Shown in pieces: positions 36,868-46,522 of a DNA stretch of 64,000 bases. The DNA is taken from the NCBI RefSeq assembly GCF_000719515.1, contig NZ_JOGR01000010.1:124001-188000 (forward strand), in the 5' to 3' direction. How positions within the stretch are numbered: the first letter of the stretch is position 1; the number at the start of each line of letters is the position of its first letter. The position numbers and the translations under genes are program-made. The stretch comes from Glycomyces sp. NRRL B-16210 (lineage in GTDB: Bacteria; Actinomycetota; Actinomycetes; Mycobacteriales; Micromonosporaceae). A model generated the notes under the pieces. The model had not been told where the DNA came from, did not search any database, and was given only the letters and a program-made list of their open reading frames with translations.

Positions 36868-39800
36868 TCAGCACGGCGGCCGGTAACGCAGGCTCGGCAG
36901 GTGCACACGCCACTCGTCCTCGCTGATGCCCGCCCCCGCCGCGGCGCAGATGACCGCGGCCGCCGCGTCCGGATCGGTCAGCCACCACCGGGCCACCGCA
37001 TCGCCGCCGGCCCCCGCGAGCATGGTGCCGTCGGCGCTGAAGTCGACCGTGGTGAGCGGGGGCGTCACGCCCGTCACCATCGCGTGGCGCTGCGGGTTCT
37101 CGGGGTCGGCGAGGTCCCAGAGGAGGGCGCTGCCGTCGGCGCTCGCCCCGGCCAGGAGGGAGTCGTCCGGGCTGAACGCCACCGTCGCCATCCAGACGTT
37201 GTTGCCGCGGAGCACCACCGGTGCCGCACCGTCGAGATCCGCGGCGTCCCAGAGGTACACGTTGCCGTCGTGGCTCGCCGCGGCGATGCGGGTGCCGTCG
37301 TGGCTGAACTCCAGGTGCTCGACCGGCTGGGTCGATCCTTCCAGCGGCGCGGTGATCTCGACCAGTTCGTTCGAGGAGGTCGCATCCCAGACCCGCACCG
37401 ACGTGTCGAAACCGCCGGTGACGAGCACCTCGCCGTCCGGTGCGAACGCGAGCGCACCCAACCACTGGTCGGCGACCTGCTGCACCAGCACCGCATCGGT
37501 GCTCTGGTCGAGATCCCACAGTGCGACGGAACCGTCCTCGCCCACGGCGGCGAGCCGGTCGCCGACCGGCGAGAAGACGACTTGGTAGGGCATGGTGTCG
37601 AACCCGGACAACGCGGTCGGCTCCGAGTCCAGGCCCTCCAGGTCCCACAGCCAGATCGTGCCCTTCCTGCCGCCGCCGGCCAGGAGGGTCCCGTCGTGGT
37701 TGACCGACAGGCTGCCGATGAGGCCGTCGTCCGGATCGGGGGATTCCAACTGCCGCAGCAGTGTCGGGGAGCCGCCGTGTTCGGTGACCTCCCACATCCA
37801 GATCGAGCGGTTGCTGGTGGCGGCGACGAACGTGGACGCGTCCGGGAAGAACTCGATGTTGCGGATCGGACCGGTGGCGGCGTTGAGCGTCGTCCCCGGC
37901 AGTTGCCAGCGCTCGACCCTGCCGTCGCCGTATCCGGCGAACACCGCCCCGTCGAGCGGGTTGACCGTCAGATGCTGGCCGTTGCCGCTGCTCGGGAGGT
38001 GCGAGGGCTTGGCGCCGGTGTCGAGGTTCCACATCCACAGGCCGTCCTGGGCCGAGGCCACGAGGAACGGGCTGCCGGGCAGGAACGCGACCCCGGTCGC
38101 CCATCCGGCTTCGGGTCCTTCGAGGATCCGCGGCGGCGAAGGTTCGCCTTCGAGGTCCCAGAGCGCTACCGGGCCGGTCGAGGTCCCGGCGGCGAGCAGC
38201 GCACCGTCGGAGCTGAAGGCGACGTCGAGGTGCCGGTCGTATCCGGCGTCAAGGACGGTCGGCGGTGTGGACGCGTCGGCGTCGGCGAGGTCGTGCAGGG
38301 CGACTTCGCCGTTCGCGGTCGCGGCCGCCAGTCGGGAGCCGTCGGAGCTGAAGGCGAGGCTGCCGATGTCGGCGCCGGTGCCTTCCAGGAGCAGGGGCGT
38401 TCCGGAGAGGTCGAGGTCCTTCCACAGCCAGATCCGCGTGTCGGGACCGGCGGCGGCGACGATCCCGGCCTGCTCGTGGACTGCGACGGCGTTGTAGCCG
38501 CTGGTCGAGCCGACCGCCGACGAGGTGAGGCGCGGTGCTTCCGTCGTGGAGACCTCGTGGAGGTGCACTTCGCCGCTTCGCGTGGCGCTGTAGAGCTTGC
38601 CGTCGGAGGCGAACGCGACGGTCAGGATCGCGCCGTCGACGCCGGGCAGCGAGGTGGCGAGGAGTTCGGGGTCGTAAGGGTCGGCGGTGTTCCACAGTAG
38701 GACGGTCCCGTCCGTGGTCGAGTCCACTGCGGCCGCGGCGAGATCGCCCTCGGGGCCGACCGCCATCCGCAGCACGCTGTCCGCGGCGGGGACCGGCAGG
38801 CGCGTGACCGGGGGAATGCCGGTCGCGGAGAGCAGCGCGGACCGCGCGTCGGAGGTGGGGTGGGTCCGGTACGCCGCGACCGCGAGCTGGGCTGCCAAGG
38901 CGGGGTCGGCCTCGCGAAGCCGCTCGGCCCGCGCGGCGATCATCCGGGACTCGGCCTGGACGCGTTCGGCTTCGGCGGCGAGCGCGGTGCGCTCGGCGGC
39001 GGCGTTCTGGTCCACCACCGTCAGCAGGCTCGCGGCGAGGCCGAGGACCAGACCCGTCACCAGTGCGGTGACGGCGATCTTCCCCCGGCGCGCCCGATTG
39101 GCCTTGAGGCGGCTCGCATCGAGGAAGTCGCGCTGCCTCGTCGACAGGTCGGGGTGGGGCCCGAGGGCCTCTTCGAGCGCGGCGATGAGCGCCCGCGGGG
39201 CCAGCAGGCGCGCGCGGACGCGCCCGCTCTGGTCCCAGCGTTCGACGAGCCGCTCCATTTCGCTGCGGGCCGCGAGTCGCCGCCGGTCCCGCTCGATCCA
39301 GTCGCGCAGCCGCGGCCACGCGTGCAGCACCGCGTCGTGCGCGAGCGACACCTCGTCCCCGTCGCGCACCAGGATCCGCGCCTCGGTCAAGCGGTCGAGC
39401 ACGGCGTCGGTCGAGGCGTGCCTCGCGCGCAGCGCATCGATGTCGTCGTTCGAGAGCCAGTGGCGGGTGAGCGGGAAGCCGTCCTGGACGCTGACCATGC
39501 GGGTCAGAAGCTCCCTCGCGGCCTGCAAGCCGGTGTCGTCGAGGTCCTTGATGGCCTCGTCGGCGGTGCGCTCGACGATGTGGTTGAGGCCGCCGACCTC
39601 GGTGTAGTCCGCGGCGGTCATCGCGCGCCGCGATCCGCGCGACCACAGGTCGTGCAGTGCGAGCGCGAGCAGCGGCAGTGCGCTGACCGTCTCCCGGTCG
39701 GTCTTCAGGATGTCGTTGAGCAGCAGCGAGACCAGTGCCGGCTCGACGGTCACGTTCACGGCGCGGGCCGGCTCGGCGATGACCGCTCTGAACTGGTCCG

Positions 39801-40671
39801 GGTTCATCGGGGTCAGCTCGACCCTGCGGCGCAGGCCGATGCCGCCGAGGTAGTCGTCGGCGAGCACTTTCGGGTGGAAGTCCGCGCTGACGACGAGGAC
39901 CGCGACCAGCGAGGGCTCCGCATCGGCGGTCGCCGCTTGCAGCCGCTCGAGGAACTCGGCCGCCGCGAGGGGGTCGTGGGCCTCGGTCCAGATCTCCTCC
40001 AACTGGTCGACCACCAGCAGGCATCGCTCCTGGCCTCTGGCGTCGAGGGCCGTCTCCAGTTCGGCGATCGGGTCGGAGCCGGGGGTCATGTACCGGACCT
40101 GCCATGGGCCGGGTTCCGAGAGCTCGGCGGCGAGCACCGGCAAGGCGACGTTGACCAGGGAGGACTTGCCGCTGCCGGAAGGGCCTTCGACCAGCATGGA
40201 ATGCGATCGGTCCGCGATGCAGGCCCCGACCACCTCGCGCAGTCGCTTGAGCGCCTCGTCCTGCCCGAAGAACCACTTGAGCTCGTCCTTCTCGAACGGG
40301 CGCAGGCCCGGATACGGAACGGTCTCACTGCCGCTTCGCTGGCGGGGCGCCCCTTTGGCTCTGAGCACCGCCGCGATCCAGGCGTCCACGACCGGAGGGT
40401 CGTCGATGCCGTATCCGACGCGCAGCACCTTCCTGAACGCCTCGAAGTCGTCCGTGGCGTACGGCAGATGCCTGCCGCGGGCGTAGTCGTTCAGCCGTGA
40501 CCTGGATACGCTGATCTTGTCGATGCGCGCGGTGTCGGAGACCCGCTTCGCGACCGCCTCGTAGGACAGTCCGGACTGCTCGTGGAGTGCTTCGAACGCG
40601 GCGGCGAACTCGGCCTGCGTCTGGATTGCTTCAAGATCGATATCGGGCGCGAGCCGGGGCGGTTCGGTCAT
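36868..40671 (-). CDS. HTH-nSTAND1-TM-WD40 protein (1267 aa)
   Basis: A large multidomain protein. Residues 1-105 form an Xre-like HTH ('YEAVAKRVSDT...RSRLNDYARGRHLP'). From about 120 comes an nSTAND1 NTPase: signature 'PYPGLRPFEKDELKWFFGQDEAL', Walker A 'GPSGSGKS' (163-170), Walker B 'LLVVDQLEEIW' (about 218-228), then an 'SLAHDAVLHAWPRL' winged segment. A single membrane helix sits near 530-552, followed by a heptad-rich stretch and a WD40 propeller (about 640-1250) with many 'LWDL' repeats. Such STAND proteins act as ligand-gated switches in signalling or phage defence; target unknown. The ATG at 40671 has GGGAGA upstream. Confidence 0.92.
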   Translation of the reverse strand: MTEPPRLAPDIDLEAIQTQAEFAAAFEALHEQSGLSYEAVAKRVSDTARIDKISVSRSRLNDYARGRHLPYATDDFEAFRKVLRVGYGIDDPPVVDAWIAAVLRAKGAPRQRSGSETVPYPGLRPFEKDELKWFFGQDEALKRLREVVGACIADRSHSMLVEGPSGSGKSSLVNVALPVLAAELSEPGPWQVRYMTPGSDPIAELETALDARGQERCLLVVDQLEEIWTEAHDPLAAAEFLERLQAATADAEPSLVAVLVVSADFHPKVLADDYLGGIGLRRRVELTPMNPDQFRAVIAEPARAVNVTVEPALVSLLLNDILKTDRETVSALPLLALALHDLWSRGSRRAMTAADYTEVGGLNHIVERTADEAIKDLDDTGLQAARELLTRMVSVQDGFPLTRHWLSNDDIDALRARHASTDAVLDRLTEARILVRDGDEVSLAHDAVLHAWPRLRDWIERDRRRLAARSEMERLVERWDQSGRVRARLLAPRALIAALEEALGPHPDLSTRQRDFLDASRLKANRARRGKIAVTALVTGLVLGLAASLLTVVDQNAAAERTALAAEAERVQAESRMIAARAERLREADPALAAQLAVAAYRTHPTSDARSALLSATGIPPVTRLPVPAADSVLRMAVGPEGDLAAAAVDSTTDGTVLLWNTADPYDPELLATSLPGVDGAILTVAFASDGKLYSATRSGEVHLHEVSTTEAPRLTSSAVGSTSGYNAVAVHEQAGIVAAAGPDTRIWLWKDLDLSGTPLLLEGTGADIGSLAFSSDGSRLAAATANGEVALHDLADADASTPPTVLDAGYDRHLDVAFSSDGALLAAGTSTGPVALWDLEGEPSPPRILEGPEAGWATGVAFLPGSPFLVASAQDGLWMWNLDTGAKPSHLPSSGNGQHLTVNPLDGAVFAGYGDGRVERWQLPGTTLNAATGPIRNIEFFPDASTFVAATSNRSIWMWEVTEHGGSPTLLRQLESPDPDDGLIGSLSVNHDGTLLAGGGRKGTIWLWDLEGLDSEPTALSGFDTMPYQVVFSPVGDRLAAVGEDGSVALWDLDQSTDAVLVQQVADQWLGALAFAPDGEVLVTGGFDTSVRVWDATSSNELVEITAPLEGSTQPVEHLEFSHDGTRIAAASHDGNVYLWDAADLDGAAPVVLRGNNVWMATVAFSPDDSLLAGASADGSALLWDLADPENPQRHAMVTGVTPPLTTVDFSADGTMLAGAGGDAVARWWLTDPDAAAAVICAAAGAGISEDEWRVHLPSLRYRPPC

Positions 40672-40798
40672 GGGTCTCCCATGGTCGGGGGTCGGCGTCC
40701 GCAGGACGCCAGTATCCACCCCTCATGTCCACTTGGGAACGAACCTGTCCGGTACCCGACACCGGGCGTTCTGCCGCTCGCCTTGCCGATCCGGCGGG

Positions 40799-40824
40799 CG
40801 CCGGCCCTTGTTTCGGGGCCGGCG
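40799..40824 (-). terminator. Perfect 9-bp hairpin after the IrtB-like gene
   Basis: CGCCGGCCC and GGGCCGGCG flank an 8-nt T-rich loop, 9 bp beyond the stop at 40833. Confidence 0.65.
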
Positions 40825-40832
40825 TTGCGGGT

Positions 40833-42551
40833 TCAGGTTTTGGTGCCTAGGCGCCAGTCTGCGGCGGCGTCCTGGCGGCGCCAGAACTCGGCGAACCTGC
40901 CTCCAGCGTCGAGCAGCTCGTCGACCGGCCCGTCCTCCACGATGCGGCCCTCCTCGATGAAGACCACCCGGTCGACGTGGCGGATGCTCGCGAGGCGGTG
41001 CGCGACGATGACCCGCGTCCGGCCCAGGCGGTCGGCGGCCACCGCGGCGGCGACCGCGGCCTCGTTCTCGGTGTCGAGCGCGCTCGTGGCCTCGTCGACC
41101 AGCAGCAGCGGGGCCGGTTTGAGCAGCGCCCGGGCGATCGAGACGCGTTGGCGCTCACCGCCGGAGAGGGCGGTGCCGGCCTCGCCGACGCGGGTGTCCC
41201 AGCCGTCGGGCAGGCGCCGCACGATCGTGTCCACGCGGGCGAGCCGGGCCGCCTCGTCGACGTCCCCGGCGTCCGTCAGAAGGTTCTCGCGGATCGTGCC
41301 GTCGAACAGGTACGGGTGCTGGAAGACCATGCTCACCAGCGAGCGCCGGTCGTCCGCGGTGAGCTCGGCGGTGTCCTCGCCGTTGACGAGGATGCGGCCG
41401 GAGGTCGGCTCGTGCAGCCCCGCGAGCAGCGCGAGCACTGTGGACTTCCCGGAGCCGGACGGGCCGACGATCGCCGTGGCCGTCCCCGCCTCCAGCGTCA
41501 GGTCGAAGCCGTCGAGCACCGGCGGATCGGCCGGCGCGTAGCGGAAACCGACGCCCCGCAGCTCGACGCGGGCGGAGCCGGTCGCCGCGGCGCGCGCCGT
41601 CCCCGATCCGGTCCGCGGCGCCTGGAGCACCGTGCGGATGCGGCGCAGCGCGCCGACCGTGGACTCCACGCCGCCGCTGAGTTCGGCGAGAGCGGTGAAC
41701 GGTTCGAGGTAGCGGACGATGACGACGATGAGCGCGACCGCCTCCGGCGCCGTCAGGTCCCCGTTCGCGGCGAGGGCGACCGTGGTGCCCGCCAACAGGA
41801 GCAGGGCCAGCTGGCTCGCGACGCTGAAGAGGATCTGCCCGGGCACCTGCATCGTCAGCAGCCGCACGGTCGCGCCGTGCTGGCGGTCCAGCGCCGCGCC
41901 CACCTCGCTGCGCTCGGGGTCGACGCGGCGGGCGGCGCGGAGCGCGTGCTGGGTGCGGGCGAACTCCACGAGCCGCTCGGTCAGCGCGCTGTTGGCCCGG
42001 GCCGCGGCGCGATCGGCCGCGCGCCCGATGCGCCCGGAGGCCCAGTAGGCCCCCAGCAGCACCGGGATGCCGACGAGGGCCGCGAGGGCGAGCTGCCACG
42101 AGACGGCCAGCAGCGCGAGCGCGATGGCCACGGGCAGCGCGACGGCGCTGAGCAGCGGCGTGACGAGGTAGATCACCAGGCCCACCAGGTCCGGACCGGT
42201 CGAGGCGATCGCCTGCCGGGCGGTGGCGGTGTTCGCGGCGTCGAACCAGGTCAGCCGCGTCCGCGCCACCTGGTCGGCGACCTGGTGCTGGCCGGTGTCC
42301 AGCAGCGCGAACCCGAGGTCGAACCCGATCGCGGTCACGGCCCAGTCGACCGCCCAGCCCGCCGCGATGGCCGCGGCCAGCAGCGCCATCCACGGCCAGG
42401 CGCGTTCGGGGTCGGGCCCGAACAGCGCCGCGACGAGCGGGACGAGGAGCACGGCCGAGACCGCGCGCAGCGCGACGCTCAGCAGGGTCAGGCCCAAGTG
42501 CGCGGTGACGCGGCCGCGCTGGGGCAGCAGCGTGAGCAGGGTGCGGATCAT
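40833..42551 (-). CDS. ABC exporter-fold siderophore importer subunit, IrtB-like
   Basis: A 572-residue half transporter: N-terminal six-helix domain and C-terminal ATPase with Walker A 'GPSGSGKST', signature 'LSGGERQR' and Walker B 'LLLVDEATSALD'. Paired by ATGA overlap with the SIP-ABC fusion gene, it matches mycobacterial IrtB, which with IrtA imports ferric mycobactin-type siderophores despite an exporter-like fold. No siderophore synthesis genes lie in the window. Confidence 0.88.
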   Translation of the reverse strand: MIRTLLTLLPQRGRVTAHLGLTLLSVALRAVSAVLLVPLVAALFGPDPERAWPWMALLAAAIAAGWAVDWAVTAIGFDLGFALLDTGQHQVADQVARTRLTWFDAANTATARQAIASTGPDLVGLVIYLVTPLLSAVALPVAIALALLAVSWQLALAALVGIPVLLGAYWASGRIGRAADRAAARANSALTERLVEFARTQHALRAARRVDPERSEVGAALDRQHGATVRLLTMQVPGQILFSVASQLALLLLAGTTVALAANGDLTAPEAVALIVVIVRYLEPFTALAELSGGVESTVGALRRIRTVLQAPRTGSGTARAAATGSARVELRGVGFRYAPADPPVLDGFDLTLEAGTATAIVGPSGSGKSTVLALLAGLHEPTSGRILVNGEDTAELTADDRRSLVSMVFQHPYLFDGTIRENLLTDAGDVDEAARLARVDTIVRRLPDGWDTRVGEAGTALSGGERQRVSIARALLKPAPLLLVDEATSALDTENEAAVAAAVAADRLGRTRVIVAHRLASIRHVDRVVFIEEGRIVEDGPVDELLDAGGRFAEFWRRQDAAADWRLGTKT

Positions 42552-45136
42552 CGGTGCTCCTCAGTGGTCGCGAGCGCGGGCGCGGACGAGCCGTCGGCGT
42601 CCCACAACCGGCGGTAGTCGCCGCCGCCGGCCAGCAGCTCGGTGTGGGTGCCGGTCTCGGCGATCCTGCCGCGGTCGAGCACGACGATCCGGTCGGCGCC
42701 GGTGACGGTGCGCAGCCGGTGCGCGATGACCAGGACGGTGCGCCCGGCGGTGAGCCGGCTCAGCGCCCGCTGCACGTGGTACTCGGACTCGGGGTCGGCG
42801 AACGCGGTGGCCTCGTCGAGGACGAGCACGGGCGTCTCGGCGAGCATCGCCCGAGCGATCGTCAGCCGCTGCCGCTCACCGCCGGACAGCGCCGCGTCGG
42901 GGCCGAGGACGGTGCCGTAGCCGTTCGGCAGGCGCGTGATGCGCTCGTGGATCTGCGCGTCCCGCGCGGCCCGCTCGACCTGCTCGTCGGTCGCGTCGGG
43001 CACGGCGAGCGCGATGTTGTCGCGGACGGTGCCGTGCACGAGGTGGACCTGCTGGAACACGAAGCCCACCTGCGTGTACAGCTCGTCGGGGGTGAGTTCG
43101 CGAAGGTCGCGCCCGTTGATGCGGATGGCGCCGGCGCCGACGTCGTGGAAGCGGGCGAGCAGGGCCGCGAGGGTCGACTTGCCGGACCCGGAGGGCCCGA
43201 CGAGCGCGGTGACCGTGCCCGGTTCCAAAGTGAGCGTGATGTCCTGGAGCACCGGGACGTTCGGGCGGTAGGAGAAGCCGACGCGGTCGAACTCCACAGT
43301 GCCTGCTGAAACTTCACCTTTTGAGACCTCGGTGCCGTTCTGAGCGCGAGGGGCCGTCTCCAGTTCTCGCTCTTCGAGGGTCACCTGGAGGCGCCGCGCC
43401 GCGAGCAGGCCCGAGCGCAGGCCCGACAGCCCGTAGCCGATGCCGAGCAGCCGGGCCCCGAAGGTGGTGCCGAGCAGCAGGAACGGCAGCAGTGCGACCG
43501 GGTCCATGGAACCGGTCGTCACCAGCAGGGTCCCGAAGGCGACGATCAGGAGCAGGAACGTGGCGGGCCTGGTCGCGAGGTCCATGATGGTCTTCTGGCG
43601 GGTGAACGGGCGCTGCCAGGCGTTGAGGAAGGCGATGTACTCCCCCAGGCGGGCGCGGAAGGTCGAGGACGCCGCGCCGCCGAAGACGCGGATCACCGGC
43701 TGCCCCTCCAGGTAGCCGCCGGCCTCGCCGTTCATCCGCTCGGCCCAGCGCAGCGCCTGGGAGGTCTTCGCCCGCGACTGCACCGCCATCACCGACATCG
43801 ACAGGACGTAGACGAGGATCGGGACGAACAGCACGAGCGCGATCCGCCAGTCCACCGCGAACAGGTAGACGAGCACGGCCACGGGCGCGACCACGGCGGC
43901 GACGGCGTCGGGCACGGCATGGGTGACGAGATAGTGCAGCGCGAGCGTGTCGTCCTGCACGAGCTGCTTGACCTGGCCGGAGGTCCGGGCGTCGAACCAC
44001 CCGAGCGGCAGCCGCGCGAGCTTGTCGAGCATCCGGCGGCGCACGTCCTGCTCGAACCGGGCGTCGACCGCGTGGAGCCACAGCAGCATGAGCGAGGAGA
44101 GCAGCGCCCCGGCGCCCATGAGCCCCACCGCCCACGCGCCGAGCGCCCACAGCCGCTCCTCCCCCGCGATGACGCGGCGGGCGAGTTCGACGAGCAGGAA
44201 GAACGGCGCGAGCTGGACCAGGGTGACGAGCCCTTGGACGACGCCCGCGGCGATGAGCGCCGAGCGAAGCGGGGCCAGGAGGCGCCCGCCCGCCTGCGAG
44301 CGCCACGCGACCTGCCGGTCCCGCGGCGGTTCGGGAGCCTCCGGAGGTGCGGCGGCGGGAGCTTCCTCGGGCTCGGGCTCCTCGGACTGGGCGCGGAGCT
44401 TGCCCATGGCACGGCCGTACATCCAGTAGGCCTGCTGGTGCAGTTCGGTCTTGGGGAAGCCGAACTCGTCCCGCAGGCGGGTGCGGACGTGTTTGAGCGT
44501 TCCCGATTCGGTTGCGGCCCAGGCATACCAGTCGGACCAGTCGCGGTCCTCGATGGCGGCGGCGAGGGACTGCGGACCGCGGCGCGGCACCCAGTGGGTG
44601 CGCAGGCGCGGGTGGCCCGGGACGGGGATCGCCCAGTCGTCCTCGTCGTGCTCCTCCAGGTACAGCTCCACGGGCACCTCGGGCGGGACCGTGCGGAGGA
44701 TGGCGCTGATCGCCGGGATCGAGGCCGAGTCGCCGACGAGCAGGTACCCGGCGGGCAGCTCCTCGGGCAGTTCGAACTTCGAGGAGCCGAGCGAGGTCAG
44801 CGCGATCCGGTCCCCCGGCCGGGCGGCGACCGCCCACGCGCACGCCGGGCCGGCCGGCTCGTGCAGGACCACGTCGACGGCGAACGTCCCGGCGGCCTCG
44901 TCGGCGGCGCTGATCGTGTAGGCCCGCTGGTGCTCGACGTCCTTCCCGTCCGGGTCGGGGAACCAGAACCGCAGCCAGGCGGTCGGCGCCGCTTCGGCGT
45001 CCCCGAAGAGCGTGGGCGAGGAGAGGTGGACGCGCAGGAAGTTCGGGGCAAGCCGCTCCGTCCCGGTCACGGTCGCCTCGTGGTCGCGCGCGCCGAAGCC
45101 GCGCATCACGGCGCCTTGGAAGCCTCGCTTGGCCAT
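42548..45136 (-). CDS. Siderophore-interacting FAD domain fused to ABC transporter, IrtA-like
   Basis: An 862-residue fusion: residues 1-260 are a siderophore-interacting (SIP/FAD_binding_9) reductase domain ('RAYTISAADEAAGTFAVDVVLH', 'GYLLVGDSASIPAISAIL', 'HQQAYWMYGRAMGKLR'); after a Glu/Pro/Ala linker comes a six-helix domain and an ATPase ('GPSGSGKST', 'LSGGERQR', 'VLVLDEATAFAD'). This is the IrtA layout, which imports and reduces ferric siderophore. The ATG overlaps the TetR stop by one base (TGATG). Residues 'FADPESE' replace the usual SALD-type D-loop, as is common in this subfamily. Confidence 0.9.
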   Translation of the reverse strand: MAKRGFQGAVMRGFGARDHEATVTGTERLAPNFLRVHLSSPTLFGDAEAAPTAWLRFWFPDPDGKDVEHQRAYTISAADEAAGTFAVDVVLHEPAGPACAWAVAARPGDRIALTSLGSSKFELPEELPAGYLLVGDSASIPAISAILRTVPPEVPVELYLEEHDEDDWAIPVPGHPRLRTHWVPRRGPQSLAAAIEDRDWSDWYAWAATESGTLKHVRTRLRDEFGFPKTELHQQAYWMYGRAMGKLRAQSEEPEPEEAPAAAPPEAPEPPRDRQVAWRSQAGGRLLAPLRSALIAAGVVQGLVTLVQLAPFFLLVELARRVIAGEERLWALGAWAVGLMGAGALLSSLMLLWLHAVDARFEQDVRRRMLDKLARLPLGWFDARTSGQVKQLVQDDTLALHYLVTHAVPDAVAAVVAPVAVLVYLFAVDWRIALVLFVPILVYVLSMSVMAVQSRAKTSQALRWAERMNGEAGGYLEGQPVIRVFGGAASSTFRARLGEYIAFLNAWQRPFTRQKTIMDLATRPATFLLLIVAFGTLLVTTGSMDPVALLPFLLLGTTFGARLLGIGYGLSGLRSGLLAARRLQVTLEERELETAPRAQNGTEVSKGEVSAGTVEFDRVGFSYRPNVPVLQDITLTLEPGTVTALVGPSGSGKSTLAALLARFHDVGAGAIRINGRDLRELTPDELYTQVGFVFQQVHLVHGTVRDNIALAVPDATDEQVERAARDAQIHERITRLPNGYGTVLGPDAALSGGERQRLTIARAMLAETPVLVLDEATAFADPESEYHVQRALSRLTAGRTVLVIAHRLRTVTGADRIVVLDRGRIAETGTHTELLAGGGDYRRLWDADGSSAPALATTEEHR

Positions 45137-45825
45137 CAGTGGTCCTCCCCTTCGGACGCGAGGTCCCCGATGACCGCCGCGACCGACCGGCCGGGCGGGG
45201 CGGCGCCCACGAGGCCGCGCACGGCCGCGGTGAGCACCAGTCGCACGTACTGCGTCGAGTCGACCTCGGGGAGGCTGCGGTACGCCGATCCGAGTTCGGC
45301 GTCGGCGGCGAGGTCGCCGGCGACGCGTTCGCGCTGGCCGCCGATCTCGTCGTTGCGGTCGCGCTGGGCGTCTTCGGCGGCGGCGTAGCCGATGGCGATC
45401 GAGGCGACCGCCCCGGAGACCATGATCGCGGCGTCCGCGCCGTACCCGCGCCGCGCCAGCGCGCGGACCTCGTCGGACAGCAGGCGCCGCCCGGCCGTGC
45501 CGCGCGGGAAGAGGACCTGGAGGTAGGAGGCGAGGCCGGGCCGGGCGAGCGCGTGCTCCCGCAGTTGGAGCCCGAAGTCGCGCAGGTGCGCCACGACGCC
45601 CTGGTCGGGGTCGTCGCGCAGTTGCAGGTCGTCGAGCAGGCTCTCGCCGACGAGCCGTTCGAGTTCCCACTTGCCCTCGACGTGCCGGTAGAGCGCCGCC
45701 GGGGTGACGCCGAGGGCGCTCGCGACCGCGTTCATGCTCAGCTCCCGCATTCCGACGGCCCGTCCCGCGCGCACGATGTCGGTCCGCTCGATCTGCCTGG
45801 GGCGACCGCCGATCCGTCCCGCCAT
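45136..45825 (-). CDS. TetR-family regulator of the siderophore importer
   Basis: A 229-residue TetR-like regulator with N-terminal HTH ('MRELSMNAVASALGVTPAALYRHVEGKWEL') and an unrecognised ligand domain. First gene of the importer operon and overlapping the IrtA-like gene, so it likely regulates its own operon. A symmetric operator lies 16 bp upstream of the ATG. GAGGGGA gives the ribosome site. Confidence 0.87.
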   Translation of the reverse strand: MAGRIGGRPRQIERTDIVRAGRAVGMRELSMNAVASALGVTPAALYRHVEGKWELERLVGESLLDDLQLRDDPDQGVVAHLRDFGLQLREHALARPGLASYLQVLFPRGTAGRRLLSDEVRALARRGYGADAAIMVSGAVASIAIGYAAAEDAQRDRNDEIGGQRERVAGDLAADAELGSAYRSLPEVDSTQYVRLVLTAAVRGLVGAAPPGRSVAAVIGDLASEGEDH

Positions 45826-45841
45826 GCTCGGTTCCCCTCAA

Positions 45842-45858
45842 AGTTAATACCAGTAACT
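45842..45858. promoter_or_regulatory. TetR-type palindromic operator
   Basis: AGTTAATACCAGTAACT reads AGTTAnTnnnAnTAACT on both strands, 16 bp before the TetR start. A 17-bp symmetric site in this place fits autorepression of the siderophore importer operon. Confidence 0.6.
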
Positions 45859-45922
45859 AAGGGAACCCTAACTTCTAGGGGGGTGGAAGACAAGCGTGAT
45901 CCAGGACTCAGCGCCGTCGGCT

Positions 45923-46522
45923 TCAGTCGACGAGCCCGCGGAAGATGAGCGTGACGATCTCCGGGAGCACCTCGGTGAGGTCGGCGTCGAGGTCGCGCTG
46001 GACCTCGGTGGTGGCCATGTAGAGCAGGGCGTCGACGAGGCCGGCCGCGACGTGCAGCGGCATGGGCCGGAAGACGCCCTGGTCCATGCCGGCCTTGAGG
46101 ACGCCGCGCAGCAGCGCGGTGTCCTCATCGGTTCCGGTGAGGTAGAGCGGGACGCCGTCCTCGCCGCGGTGCGAGATCACGATCTCGGTGCCGGCCGCGA
46201 TGTCGGCCCGGTGGCCGTCGACGTACGCGAGGTGGGCCTCGACGTAGGCGCGCAGCCGCGCCTCGGGCTCCTCGTGGGCGGCCACGGCCTTCTCCAGCAG
46301 CTCCTCCAGCGCGGTGAAGACGCGGTCGACCACGTGCAGCAGCAGGTGGTCCTTCGACGCGAAGTAGTACACGATCGCGCTCTTGGCGACCCCCGCGCGG
46401 CGGGCGATCGCCGCGAGCGAGGCGCGCGGGTAGCCGAGGTCGTTCACGGTGTCGATCGCGGCCTGCACGATCTGGGCGCGGCGCGCGTTCTCCGTGAACG
46501 TCGGATCAGTCAATGCGGACAT
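45923..46522 (-). CDS. TetR-family regulator, last gene of PH-domain operon
   Basis: A 199-residue TetR-like protein with HTH 'ASLAAIARRAGVAKSAIVYYFASKDHLLLHVVDRVF' and a TetR_C-type ligand domain ('ADIAAGTEIVISHRGEDG', 'MPLHVAAGLVDALLYMATTEV'). It begins inside the 3' end of the PH-domain gene (17-bp overlap), so it is part of that operon and could repress it through the double palindrome at 48693-48730. An earlier ATG at 46534 is the alternative start. Confidence 0.87.
   Translation of the reverse strand: MSALTDPTFTENARRAQIVQAAIDTVNDLGYPRASLAAIARRAGVAKSAIVYYFASKDHLLLHVVDRVFTALEELLEKAVAAHEEPEARLRAYVEAHLAYVDGHRADIAAGTEIVISHRGEDGVPLYLTGTDEDTALLRGVLKAGMDQGVFRPMPLHVAAGLVDALLYMATTEVQRDLDADLTEVLPEIVTLIFRGLVD

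Noticed and set aside
45859..45890. TTAGGGTTCCCTTAG as an iron box for the siderophore importer
   Set aside because: It matches the iron-box consensus poorly and its arms do not pair fully, so the TetR-type site is the better call.
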